From Trebouxia sp. TZW2008 (Eukaryota; Chlorophyta; Trebouxiophyceae; Trebouxiales; Trebouxiaceae): a DNA stretch of 64,000 nucleotides. A model generated the notes under the pieces. That model ran no database searches, was not told where the DNA came from, and saw nothing but the letters and a program-made list of their open reading frames with translations. The DNA is taken from contig BDIU01000082.1 in assembly GCA_002118135.1 (NCBI GenBank), positions 248,001 through 312,000 on the forward strand, written 5' to 3'. Numbering within the stretch: position 1 is the stretch's first letter; each line of letters starts with the position of its first letter. Positions 33,546-45,272 of the stretch are shown piece after piece. The position numbers were made by a program, and so were the translations under genes.

Positions 33546-36500
33546 TCACCCTGCATGATCCATATTTTTGAGGTAGGTCAGCACAGCATCAAACTGCTCA
33601 AAAATCAGTTGATTGCTCCAGTACGTACCTAGCTGGGCCTGCTGAGCCTGTCCAGCGTGCTTTACAAATCAAATGAATGAGAGTGCAGATGACGCTGCCA
33701 CATCTGGCTAAATCAACCTCAGCAGCTATTGAACCATATGTTGCATTTGGCAGCACCCCCTCATGCAGCATCTGTTTGTAAAGGGACAAAAGGACAGCTG
33801 AGGTACTTGCTAGCACTGCGTATGCAACAGGCTTCAAAGCAGCACCTACGCATGCAGCCAGATGTGGCAGCGTAGACTTTATGATCGCCTGTCAAGGCTT
33901 TGGATCAGTCACAGCTGCGCTTCTGATGGGCGATCAAGGTGCCACCAGCAGCTGTTCAAAACCGCCACTTGCTAGCACTGAACCCAGCAGGAATTGAAGC
34001 AACGTTTACTCTGGCAGCAGGAGCAGACTGTATGCTTGCCTGTCAAGGCTTTGAATCGGACGGAGCTGCTACTCTCGGTGAGCATTCAAGCTGTCACCAG
34101 CAGCCGCCTCCAACTTAGGCACTGACTCAGTTGCGACAGGCAGTCAAGCAGTGTTTATGTAGGCAGCATTGGCAGACTGTATGCTTGCCTGTCAAGGCTC
34201 TGAATTTGTCAAAGCGGCTACTCTCGGTATGCGTTCAGACTGCCACCAGCAACCGCCTCCAACTCAGGCGTGAGGTACAGTGCTAGCGTCTCCATGCTCC
34301 CTTGCGCCTATTAGGAAAACAACAACAATGAACTCAATAGCAGGAAACTCAGGAACCCTAAGAATCACCATAACAACAACGATCAGGAGGATGGCAACTA
34401 TACCAACACCGTCACCAACAACAGTCATGATAATAAAGATTTTCATGACAATTACAACAACGAGGACGACAAAAACATCGGCAGTGCTGATGACCACAAC
34501 AAACAACCGCCATGACAGCATCGGCCATGACAGATACCACCATGAGTGTGCTAATTGTGTGCTGCACAAGCCCAGTACAGCCAAGCCAGCTTGCTTGAGC
34601 ACAGCAACAAGTACGCATGCTGTTCAACTTCATATTGACTGATTTTAAACTGAACCAAACTGAGTCCAAGATCAAACTCGAAATCAACCAAAAATGAAGT
34701 CCAATGTCGAGTCAAAAGTCAGACAGGACAATGTTGATCTTGTTGAAGTCATTCACTTGCTCACCTGATCATTAGGAATGAACACCAAGGGGCCGTCCTG
34801 TGACAGCTGCTGGATGAAGAAGTTTGCCCGGCCCGTGACCCTGCACGCACAGATGTCAGACTAAGCAATTGCGATGGGCAACCTGGTCTCATGCATGAGG
34901 GAGAGGTCTCGAGGATGAAATCTCAAAAACGAGCTCAAGAAAACTAAAGATTTAAAGTTTTTGAGCTTGATTGTTACAGGTGGCTTTTATGCAAGAAAGA
35001 ATGCGGTGGGTGCCCACAGAAAAGGATGTTCCATTTTGTACCTCACAATCAATCAGGGGGTCCGTACACTTGCAATTGTGCACACTCACAACTGTGGACA
35101 CAGGGATAAGTTGATCAGATGCTTTTGACTACAAGAGGTCAGAAGTGGACAGTGCAGCTGCACTGGTGCGCAGACTTGCAAGGCTTTCAACTGTTGATAC
35201 AAGCATGGAGCTGTTCAAATGCTTTGCACATGGGAGGCAGAAGTAATCAGTACAGCTACACATCTTACAGAGTGCTTGCCACATTGTGAAGCAATAAAGT
35301 ATGCAGATTTGCGGGGCACTCAAATTTTACGCAGGCACAGAGTCCTCCAGAAGCTTTGGTCACAAAGAGGCAGAACGGGCAGTGCAGCTACACACATTGC
35401 ACAGTGCTTGTCAATGGTGAAGCAACAAGCTATACTGATTTTACAGGGCATTGAACTATTGACACATGCAACCAATCTGCAGATATGTCGCACCTAGTAG
35501 GGTCATTCCTGAAGTGGTCCGGCTGGCCCATCTGTACTATGATTTTCGGCGTTGACGCCGCATCTGAAGACTCCAGAGGCAAAACTGTGGCATACGTCAT
35601 GTAACCCCTGACCAATGTTTGGGTTTCATACTTCAGCCCAAGCCCAGTCAGAGTTGAATACAGCAAGTCAGCCTCTGTTCGGTCAGTAAGGTTGTTGGGC
35701 TGTGGCCTCTCGCCAAAGACGCTTAGCATATGTCCATTCAGCTGCGTCCACTCCTCCTTTTGCGCGGGGTCTACTGCACTGGTAGACTGCAGGCTGTCAA
35801 ATGCTTGGTAGAGCTGCCGTATATGGAGGCTTCTGTCATTGGCAGTTGTCTGCGCTGTGAAACGGGTCAACAGCTGTTTGAATGTGTCCAACTCCAACAG
35901 ACCCAAGACTGCTAAACTCCAAGCTGCGTTTGCTATCACTTGGGAGTTCAAGAATCTGTCGTTGTCCTTGAGCAGATGATTCAAAAGCAGCGAAGCATCC
36001 TCGGGCGAAGCTTCAAGTCTCAACTCAGCACAAGCAAGGAGGATCTTGCTGATATGTGCTGTGTGGACCTGACTGGGCTGTCGCAGGATCAGACTGCAAA
36101 TCCTGTTGAGCATTGCTGCGCCGAGTTCAGCTGACGGCACGTGCTTCATGCTTCGCAGAGCCCACGCAAAATTGGCTGTGCCTATCGAGCTGGGCAAATG
36201 GGCATCAATAGGTGACTGCAGCCTTTGTATATAGGCACTGCAGAGGGCATCAATGGTTTGAGTTTGACCCAACCTCAGCTTAGCCAGGCTGAACATGATG
36301 ACTGATAGTGAGTAAGCCTGAAACTTGGACACGTTTGTACAGGCCAGCTGCCGGATGACTGCCGGGAGCAGTTTCCCGCCACAAGGTTCAAGCTCAAGGT
36401 CTACGCATGCTCCCAGTAGGGAAGCGTATGAGTAGTCTGAAGCAGAATGTATGTCGAGCAGAAATTGCTGACCCAGTTCGTCCACTATGCCAGGCGCTAA

Positions 36501-37885
36501 GGTGTCTGGATTGATCTCAAACCTTGCGAACGCCCACAAAATGCTGCTGACATTCCTTGCTTGGAGCCTTGGCATGACAAGCGTCAACCTTGGGATCATT
36601 CTGTTCAAGAATGCGTCTAGCTCAACACGGGCGTTTGCAAGTCTGTTAGCGTTGCGTGTGAAGTTCTGAGCAACAACCCATATCTGGGCAGCACCGTACA
36701 GAACTGCCCCCACATGTGAGGAATCCAGCCGGTTCTCTGTCCTCTGGAAGTGCTGTTCCATCGTCTCAATGTAGTGTGACATGACTTGCACCACGTTTTG
36801 TCCGTTCTTGATGGCTTGCGAGCCAGCTTGAAAGTGCTGTTTGAAATCGACTCTGGCATATGACAATGCCTCTGGACCCAAGGTCCGCCGCTGCTTGAAA
36901 CCACTGCGCTGCTCAACAAATGCGCAGCCATTCATTTATTGAGCCGTTCATTCTGAAGTTCATTGTGGCCAGTAGGCAATTGACAAAGTTTAGACAGATG
37001 TGTGATTGGCAAAGCAAACTTGCTAGCTATCACAATGACACTGCAATCTCACTGAGCTTTTTTGGCCAACAACACTGAGAGTGCACAAAACAGATGAGAC
37101 AGGCGTGTGGTTGGCAGTGCAATCTTGTCAGCTACTGCATGTACACTGCAGTCTCACCAGCATTTTCCGCTAATGATATGGGAGTGCACAAGAAATGACA
37201 GTTGAAACGCCATGTAACTAGCAGTGCCATCTTGTCCGCCATTGCACGTACACTGCAGACTCACCGGGTTTCTAGGCTGACGATAAGGCAGTCTTTGAGT
37301 AGGCTCCTGCCCATTGTTGTCCGCTTGCTGCGCAGGCGACTGAACTCCTGTCTGAGCAGAAGAGGGTGTTTGAGAAGGCTCCTCCCAGTTGAAGTCTGCT
37401 TGCTGAACAGGCGGCTGAATAGGTCTCTGGAAGGCAGCAGACTTGTCGTCAGCAAGGCTTCCCAGCGTTTGTTTGAGCATAGCAAACAAACTATTACAAA
37501 TGTCGTCAAAACTGGGGAAGACATGAAGTCCATTCGGATCTGGTCGAGACAGCAAAAGGAGAAGTCTACAGCAAGGTCCCTTTGCAACGTGCTACACGAG
37601 GTTTTGCCAACTTACCGGCTCAGTTGCTGTCTCGAAGGACGCTTCTCTGCCGGAGTACATGCTGCGAGTGCACATCTTGCAACCGCTTCTGGAGCGGCAT
37701 GCCTGGCTAGGCCTGCCGCAAGCGACCAATTTGACGATCGGGATTGCGACTTTCGTCAGGAATGGTGCGGTTAACCGAGGCACATACCTTGCGATCTGTG
37801 CGTAACGAGCCGGGTGAGCAAGATTTCCGCTGCTGCGACCAAGTAGCGGACAGTGCGCCGTGAGACTTGTGAGCACTGTTTTCAT
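33546..37885 (-). CDS. OPR/RAP-domain organelle RNA-binding protein
   Basis: Helical-repeat protein with a C-terminal RAP domain, a family that binds and processes organelle transcripts and is expanded in green algae. Start at 37885 (MKTVLTSLTAHCPLLGRSSG, organelle-targeting character). Exons: 37885 to about 37786; about 37571-37265 (Gln/Pro-rich linker); about 36912-35497, a 1.4 kb exon of helical repeats with the motifs SSILWAFARFEI, GTANFAWALRSMKHV and ANAAWSLAVLGLLELD, followed by the start of the RAP domain (KIIVQMGQPDHFRND); about 34848-34767 (TGRANFFIQQLSQDGPLVFI); 33593-33546 (FDAVLTYLKNMDHAG, stop). Phases agree at all junctions. An ATG at 36935 in the repeat exon follows an in-frame stop, but the acceptor at about 36912 fits the upstream phase better. 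The target RNA is unknown. Confidence 0.9.
33600..33690 (-). repeat. interspersed repeat copy R4 (OPR last intron)
   Basis: Reverse-oriented copy: GTTGATTGCTCCAGTACGTA, CTAGCTGGGCCTGCTGAGCC, then TTACAAATCAAATGAATGAG. Its right end reaches to within about 10 bases of the acceptor of the last coding exon. Confidence 0.8.
33860..34270. repeat. three ~150-bp tandem repeats in OPR intron
   Basis: Units near 33860, 34011 and 34161 share GACTGTATGCTTGCCTGTCA, AGGCT(T/C)TGAAT, GCCACCAGCA and CCGCCTCCAACT blocks. No coding similarity to the neighbouring exons seen. Confidence 0.8.
34315..34510 (+). repeat. degenerate AAC/AAT simple repeat
   Basis: Imperfect trinucleotide tract (ACAACAACAATGA, ATAACAACAACGATC) in an OPR intron, like those at 25915 and 30240. 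It gives long but meaningless Thr/Asn frames. Confidence 0.75.
35110..35480. repeat. degenerate tandem repeats in OPR intron
   Basis: Three loosely matching units, each with a GAGGCAGAA or GAGGTCAGAA, CAGTGCAGCTAC-type and GTGAAGCAA(C/T)A core. Non-coding as far as can be seen. Confidence 0.65.
36950..37265. repeat. three ~105-bp tandem repeats at an OPR splice donor
   Basis: Units share GTACACTGCA(G/A)(A/T)CTCAC and GGCAGTGC(A/C)ATCTTGTC blocks. The first unit (in transcription) overlaps the donor of the Gln/Pro-rich exon (CCCG/GTGAGT), so donor-proximal sequence is copied into the intron. Confidence 0.75.
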
Positions 37886-38681
37886 TGTGAAAGCTTGGCA
37901 CGTAAAGGTGCGCTGAGCTGAGCTTTCGCGACGAGCACACCTGCTGTCAGCCGCATCGCTCAGAAACCAGTTATTTTTCAGGTCACGTGGCTGGCCATTT
38001 AGTCTGTGGCTTTTAGTCAGTTTCTCTTCTCGATGCTTTGTTGAGAGCATCAAAGACAACTAAGGTGTAGTAGTGTGTTAGTGGCAGCACTAGCACCTCT
38101 CCTTCATGTCCCTAGCTATCCAGGTGCTCTGTTGGCGATCGCCGAGACAATTTATTGCATGCTTATTTTAGTTTAGGTATGATTTGCATTGATTCGTTGT
38201 TGATGTTGTCTGTTGACCCCCCTGTTGGGTCCCAAGGACAATAAAATTGATTGATTGATTGATTGATTGAGTTTGTGATCTGGAAGCAGACTCCCGAACC
38301 TGCACTGACGAGCAAGCTTTGGAAAACCGCCGAGATCACATATCGTATGTCATCCTTGGCGTTTGTATTTATGACCTTCATATGCGGCGATGCGAGCGCT
38401 AAGCTTGCTGGTACAGGTCCCTAGCCTCAGGGGCGCAGATCAGGCTCTGCTTGCAGTCTGGCCACAGCATTTGGTTGCATTGGTTGCACTGCTGCCCGAG
38501 AGCATCAAACATAGGCGCTAACGCTGCGTTTGGTGACAATGCGGACAGGAACTTTGCATGAGCACCACAATCTTAGTGATCACCCACTGCAAGCATTGTA
38601 AATGTAGTAGAAGTATGCTCAAACAAGTTGAGCAGCGTCATTCCTGCCTAATCCTCATAAACTCATAATAAAAAGGCAACA
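37886..38681. promoter_or_regulatory. OPR upstream region and PDI 3' flank
   Basis: CpG-rich for about 250 bases upstream of the OPR start. The exact palindrome GGCGATCGCC lies at 38134-38143. A (TTGA)n microsatellite follows (separate entry). The rest, 38280-38681, has no recognised gene and should include the PDI 3' UTR. Confidence 0.45.
38190..38272 (+). repeat. (TTGA)n microsatellite behind a retroposon-like tail
   Basis: About six TTGA units (38248-38272) directly follow CCCAAGGACAATAAAA. An AATAAA-type end running into a tetranucleotide repeat is the usual 3' end of some non-LTR retrotransposons, so this may be a 5'-truncated insertion. No reverse-transcriptase sequence is present. Confidence 0.4.
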
Positions 38682-41600
38682 TCACAACTCATCCTTGCTG
38701 ACAGAGCCCGTTGACTTGACGCTACTGTGATCATTGATGAAAGCAATCATGTCCTCCTGTTGCCGGTTGCCATCATATGACAGCACTGAACCGTCCTTGC
38801 CTGACACAAACATGATTGTTGGGAACCCAGAGACCTGCATACAGTGCAGCAGACTGACACAGGCTTGCATTGAGCTGACAGATATATCATGAGTCACTCA
38901 AGCGTTGCATACAAAAACCCAAAGTGTGCTGCAAATGCTGCTAGCAGACAATGCACTCTGTTGAACTGTCAGTCACTAGGCGTCCGCTCTAAGACAAATT
39001 GCAGCTAATGGTCACTGCTTGGACCTTTGCCAGTGCACGATGTTCAGTTGAGGCATAAACACAGCACACGACACCTGCTTGTGCAGTAAATGTGACATGA
39101 GTTGCGCCCTTAGCACCGCTTTGCCAAGATGCCCCTTATCAAGCCAAAGCAATATGCACAGACACGTCTTAGAGCGTACCGAGAACTTTGAGCTGGGAAC
39201 ATCATTCGCTGTGGCGTCCATCTTGGCTACAGTCACAGTCTTGTTTTCAGCAAATGCTTCACCAACCTACAGCGCACACAAACAACAGGACTCTTTGCAT
39301 TTTGTCTCTGCTGCTTGTCAATCAACACTACGCATGATTTGCATGCAGCTGCTTTGCATATCTAATACACAAGCTGCCATCATATCAGGAAATAAGAACG
39401 CCTTTTGTTGACCAGTGGCTGCTTTGCTGCAGAGTTGCAGAATTGTCAAGACAGCGACCAGACTTATGCGCAACAGGGTTGAATGCCAATTTGGTGCTAT
39501 AATACTTTTGTCTTGTTGCAGCAAGTGAGCATTGCTGATGGCAAAGCTTTGCAAAAGCATTGTGCGATTTCACACACATGAGCGATGCCGTCTGTGAGTA
39601 CAGCAGGTGGTAAATGACTCCAAGCTCACCTAGCAATTGCACTGTAACCAGCAATGTGAAAAGGAATTGAAGCATGCAGCCCAACTTCAAGCAAGGCAGA
39701 AAGGCAACATATGCTCATACCTTCTCGTATGTGGGCGCCAAAGTCTTGCAGTGCCCACACCATGGAGCGTAGAACTCTATCAACACATCTTTGCCCGAGA
39801 AGACAATTTCATCAAATGTCTTGGCTGTGACAACCTTCACAGGACCAGAATTGTCCTTGGGAGGGTCTTCTGACTTGATAGACTTTTCCAGTTTTCCAGC
39901 CTGCACTTCAGATTTGTTTCAATCATGTGAACATGCATGCATTTTGGGTACATCTAACATGCACAACAAAGGGCTCACGTCACAACATTCAGTGTATCTG
40001 CTGTACATTGATTGAGCATGAGTTTCATGTTATTGCTGCCAAATCGATCGCACACATTGTGTTGAGGGTAGTCAAATTGTCACAAACAAAGCATGGCTTT
40101 GACAGCAATCCATGTTGCACTGTTAGTTGCAAAGCCATGAGATCTTGAAACAGGAGATCTTCACTGTTGTTGGCCTTTCATTTGCAAAGTTGTGCTCATC
40201 TGAGATAGCCAAATCTGCTATCAAGCCTTCTGTCACCAATTGACAGTTGATTGCTGCTTCAGGTATCTCAGATGAGCACAAGCCCCCAAATATTAAGACA
40301 AACCCAGCCAATAAATATGAAGCTCAAGATGTATATTTTGGACATGCCTTCTGATGGTTTCAACCCTGATGTCAGCAGACAACTTATTTGCGACGCAGAT
40401 TGCACTGCTTCGAGTGCTTGCAAAGCCATGATTCATTGGTCACAACAGGAAAAGTTCCTCACCTCCAAGTCAGCTAGGAAGGACGTCAAATCCCTAGGTG
40501 AGATATTCTTCTGCATTTGTTTGGTATCGGGTGAGATATCATGAAGGGCAACCAAATGTACTGCTAGGATGCAATGCCTGTACACAGCCCTTCTCTTGTT
40601 CACTAAACACAGAAATGCTCACCTCAACATCAGCCAAGATACCAGATCTCCAGGTGGGACATTCTTCCACAGGCATTTGGCATTGATTTGGTATTGATTT
40701 AGAAATAAACAAGGGCAAAGCACATGCACTGCTGGGATGCAGTGCCTGTAATGAGCCTATCCATTAGTCCTTCAAGAGAAATCTGCTCACCTCAAAGTCA
40801 GCTAGGAAGGATGTCAGATCTCCAGGTGAGACATTCTTCCGCAGGTACTTGGCGTTGATTGATGCATCAAGAAGAGCAAAGGCTGGGGCATCCTCTTCCT
40901 TGATGCCGAAGTACTGCATTGCGCCTGCACATTACATGCATTGTTGACTGCCGCTTTCTGCCTGGCATGCTCTCTTATCTCATGCTCTATGCCAATGCAT
41001 GGTGTACAATTTGGATGCCAAAGCGCTGCATTGCACTCATACATCATGCCTGTGATTGATCACCGCGCCCTACAAATCAGGGTGGATTTTTTCTCATCTC
41101 AGCTTTCAGACAGATGCATGCTGGACAATGTCAATGCCACAATACTGCATTGTTGTCTGCATATCATGCTCAGGATTGCATGCTGCTTTCTGCATGCAAT
41201 GTTTCTGTTCCCAGCTCAGCTCTCACACACAAGAACAGCCTTGACTGAACAGCCAAGGTGCTGCCCTGCACCTGCATATTCTGCCCTTGATCGACAGAGA
41301 ATTGCAACATGCGAGGTGATTGATCTTTCAATGCTGCTCTCAGGCACACATATGCTGACCGACCTCAACATGACAAACATCCTCTGAGCAGTGGGTTCAC
41401 AAACTACTATAAAATAAAAAGAGTTGCCCTGCAGGCATGAAAGGAAAGGAAAGCTTGCATGCGACAGTAACATTTGCCATGACAGTGAAACAAGCATTGG
41501 CCAGTATGCCGCTGGTGACATTGCATCCAACATGAGACAGTATTAGCAATAGAAGGCTTACTTGGGTTTGTTGTGGCGTCAGAAAAGACAGTCCGCACAG

Positions 41601-44600
41601 AGGTGACTGTTGTTGCAGCGTCCCTCAAGGCATCCTTGAACTTGCTCAGCTCTGGGTAGTCCTGCAGCAGACACTTCTTGCTGTGACAAGCTATCAATCG
41701 TTGATAGAACTCCCAGGCTGGAGTAGAAAGCCAGATGTGGTTTATCGGGCTCCTGGCTTGAAAGCACAAGTGAATGTGTCTTGCAATCAAAGGCAGCTGA
41801 TCAGAGTTGACCTCAAAGGCAAACGCCACACATGCAAACAAGGCAGGGATGAGACTCAACAAGCGTCACGCAGCATCAGGCGAAATCTGCTGCATCAGCA
41901 CGCTTGAGGCTGCATCTTCATTGAACAATAGCAATGGGGTGTTGCTCTGCAAGCTCATGTTTCATGGCTTGTCTCAGTATTCTGATCTGAAGTTCCTGGC
42001 TAATTGGCTGCAGCCCATGTTCATGTTGTCATAGGAAAAGGAACCAAAAACTTTCTACACCGTCAGGTGTCAAAACGGGAGCCTCTATCTGAAGACGCGG
42101 CCCGGTATTCTGTAATCCTGCACTATGCATACAAGCAAGGCACAGATCAGACTCAACAAGGGTGAGGCAGCATGAGGCAGGTCTGCCCTCGGGCTATCAT
42201 ATTATGAATACAATGAGTTTTGTGCTGGAAGCTGACATCTCAGATATTGTCCAAGTGTTGTGTTCTGTACTTTCTGGCTGACTTGCTGTTCACACAGCTG
42301 GCCTGAAGCAGAATGCTGACTGACAAAGTTGACAGACACTTCACTGCCCATAGTCACTCTTGGGCAGAATCTGCTGTACCAGTGTTCCTGAGGCGGAACT
42401 TCAGCAAGCAACAGCAATGTGCTCTTGTGCTACAAGTCCATGTTTGAGATCTTGTCTGAGCATTCTGATCTGACTTTCTGGTTGGCTTGCTGCAAACTTC
42501 GCTCGCCTGGAGCAAAATCACGACAGACAACGGTGACTGCCCACTGTCAGCAGCAATTTTCACCTGGCCAGCTATGTCTGCAGCAAGCAAGCCAGAAAGC
42601 CAAACCAGCAATGTTGGACAAGCTCCATGTCGCACACATACTCCTGCATACTCGTTGCTGTACCCAGCCATGCCTTCAAGAGAAAAAGTTCCCATTATGC
42701 AAAGTATCATGCTCAGCTCCATAACATGGACTAGACGGTAAGAACGGAGCGTCACCTTGGAGGCTGCAAAGCCAATGAGCTTGGGCTCATTTCCGCCAAA
42801 CAACTTCGCCAAGGCCTTGCGGTTATGTGGCTGCCTGCACAGCAACAGCCACCATCACTGCTGCTTGACCAGGGTGTTATACATGCACCATACTCTGATA
42901 GCAAAGTGACTGCAGAGCAGCCTCACTGCAAAAGGTTGCAGACACCCAGCATCTACAATCAGCCACATTCATTGCAACCACATACCAAAGACTTGATCAC
43001 AGACAGCCTTGAACAGTGATCTGGATGATCTTGCCGGGCCACAGCAAGGTCTCAAAGGAAGAGTGCAGGCAGCAGAATGCTTACTGCCAAGAAATGGGCT
43101 GAACACATTGAGATTGATGTGCAAGACAAGTTGGAATGTGTCTTACTGGTCCATTTCCACAAGCTTGGGTGCAGACACCTCCTCGATCCACTCTTGCAAG
43201 TTTGCTGCTGTGAACTTGCCAGTGTATGCCGTGCTCTGGTCATCATAATTCTTGAACAGCAATACACTGGGGACCTTGGTTGCACCCTCGACCAATGAAG
43301 GGTCAGTGACATGACCAAATTCGAAGTCTGAGCGCAAGCTGTCAGCTGCTTCTTGGTATGCCTTGAAGTCTTTCGTGGTATTGCTCTTGAAAACGCCGAT
43401 CACACCAACATCCTTCTCATAGAATGACTTGATGGAAGCTTGTGTGGAGATGTGGGTAGTGGCTGGTCCTGCTTGTTTCACCAAGTAGCCTGCAGCCAGA
43501 CACTCAGCCCTCAACAAAAGCGATCAGAAATAACGCCAAAATTGGAAATCGGTAGTGACCCAAAGATTGAAACAAAACACATCAGCATAGGAGTTTGCAC
43601 AAAATGCACAGCCTGAACATTGCTGAAGTACATCACACATACTGCTTTTTGGGAACAACGTTTGGGTTTACGGCTGACGTTCTGCGCACTTTACAATGTC
43701 AACAGCCAACAATGTTATGAACTGTGGAGTGACTCAAGACCAACACAATGCCGGTGCACACAGAGCTTGCCACGATCACTTGCCGATACCCATGTATGAT
43801 GCAGCTTAGCGTGATACATGACCTCTGCAAGGCAGCATGGCAAGCAAGTCTGATGCTGCTCAGCATATGCGAGCAAGGGCCTAACAGGGCTTGGCAGATG
43901 TCACAGCACGTTGGCAGATGCCAACTCTTGGTAACAGGTATCAAAAAGCAATCTACAGATGGAGCTCAGAGCAGTTTTGCACATGGCCCGACAGAATCAT
44001 TGTTTGCTGAAATAATCATTTACATAAGACGTTTTTGTGTAGATGCGGTATCATGAAAGCTGCATGAACCAGCTTCAATTTGATGATTGCACGCTGTGGA
44101 CCTGCTCAAGAACCCTAGAGGTTAGGGACCTGCATCAGCATGCCAAGCACGCAGCACACAAATCAGTCCGGCAGTGCACCCTCAACCTGGTTACAAACGC
44201 CTTGCAAGCTCAAGCATGCACTGATTGCCCAGGCAAGAGCTTGAGCATCTAGGCAGCCTTGATGCATGGCAGATCAGCAGGGCATGTAGGATTGCGCTAC
44301 CAAATGTCTGCATGGCAAGGCTGTGCAGCACGGTCTAAGAAATGTCAAGCAAGATGCATGCATTGACAGTCATGCACAAAGTCCTGCTGCTGTGGAGGCA
44401 AAGTCTTCTTCATCAATGGCACCCTTGTGACCAACTTTGAACATCACTGCCAGTGGCAACATTCAATGATGCCCACAGTGATACCACTGACAAAGTCATA
44501 TTTGCGTGAACAGGAGCAAACCCAAGCATGCTATGGCTGGCAAAATGCGATGTGAACCGCAGTCCTGAGCTCTAGAGGACAGCATGGGAGAAACATGAGC

Positions 44601-45272
44601 ATCCATGTGGGGCTGATGTTGCTATCTCTGGCATCAGCAAAGGTAAAGCAATGTACCGATGATGCCCTCTGCTTCCCTGGGCCCATCATACTCAGCTGGC
44701 TTTGCCCTGTTCCCACCCTTGAAGATCTACAGACAGACAAGCTGTTGGGGGCAGACAAAAGTGGGCTACGATCTGTGCAGAAAAGGTTTGAGACCACTCA
44801 GACATTTCAGTGCAAAGCAGCAAGAGCTTTCAGCACAACACTTCAACTTGAGCCATGTCGTAGCTTTGTTTGGGCACAACATACTGACCTTCAGTGTAGG
44901 AAAGCCTTTGACACCAAACTCTTCAGCCAACTTTTTGTTTTCTTCTTCTGTGGCATCAACCTTGGCCAAAGTGATGCCGTGTTCCTTGAGAGGCCCTGAA
45001 GCCCTGGCGTACTCAGGTTCAAGCCGTTTGCAATGCCCGCACCTGCACAGCGTCGTCAGGCTTGATCACGAAGCTGCGGTCGATCAAAGCCGTACATAAA
45101 CGACATGCAGCTCGTACCAAGGAGCGTAGAACTCGGCGACTACAAACTCGTTCTCTGACAAAACTGTGTCGAACTGCTCCGATCCTGAGATCGCAATGAC
45201 GCTATCCGCGTATGCTGAAGAAGCTAACAGAAGGAAACCTAATCCGCACAAAGCGGTTGTGGCCGTGCGCAT
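38682..45272 (-). CDS. PDI: protein disulfide isomerase, ER lumen
   Basis: Classical PDI (a-b-b'-a') forming and rearranging disulfides in the ER. Start at 45272: [20 protein letters not shown] is a cleavable signal peptide. Exons include about 45272-45117 (AEFYAPW), about 45054-44890 ([14 protein letters not shown], first active site split from its Trp by an intron; VKGFPTLK), about 44727-44649 ([20 protein letters not shown]), about 43495-43143 (b domain), about 42835-42759 ([17 protein letters not shown]), about 41670-41565 ([12 protein letters not shown]), about 40920-40796 ([10 protein letters not shown]), about 39905-39720 ([19 protein letters not shown], second active site), about 39268-39180 ([19 protein letters not shown]) and about 38835-38682 ([11 protein letters not shown], ending SVSKDEL). 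Both CGHC motifs and the KDEL retrieval signal are intact. Transcribed divergently from MED8. Confidence 0.95.
40455..40865 (-). repeat. three copies of a PDI exon end
   Basis: The intact exon encodes [19 protein letters not shown] and its GTGAGC donor (to about 40796). Two decayed copies follow in transcription, about 40690-40625 and 40530-40460; both keep the reverse complement of AGTCAGCTAGGAAGGA or a close form and a donor-like GTGAG or GTGGG. The spacing is about 165 bases. Confidence 0.82.
41835..42510. repeat. degenerate repeats in PDI intron
   Basis: Related blocks recur near 41838, 42130, 42220 and 42370, for example ACTCAACAAGnGT, TGAGGC(T/G)G, AACAGCAATG and CTGATCTGA(A/C)(G/T)TTTCTGG. 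They are repeats inside one long intron without coding similarity I can see. Confidence 0.6.

Noticed and set aside
36617..36935. Separate gene starting at ATG 36935 for the OPR repeats
   Set aside because: An in-frame stop lies just upstream, but an acceptor near 36912 joins in phase to the Gln/Pro-rich exon with a start at 37885, giving one gene with a targeting peptide.
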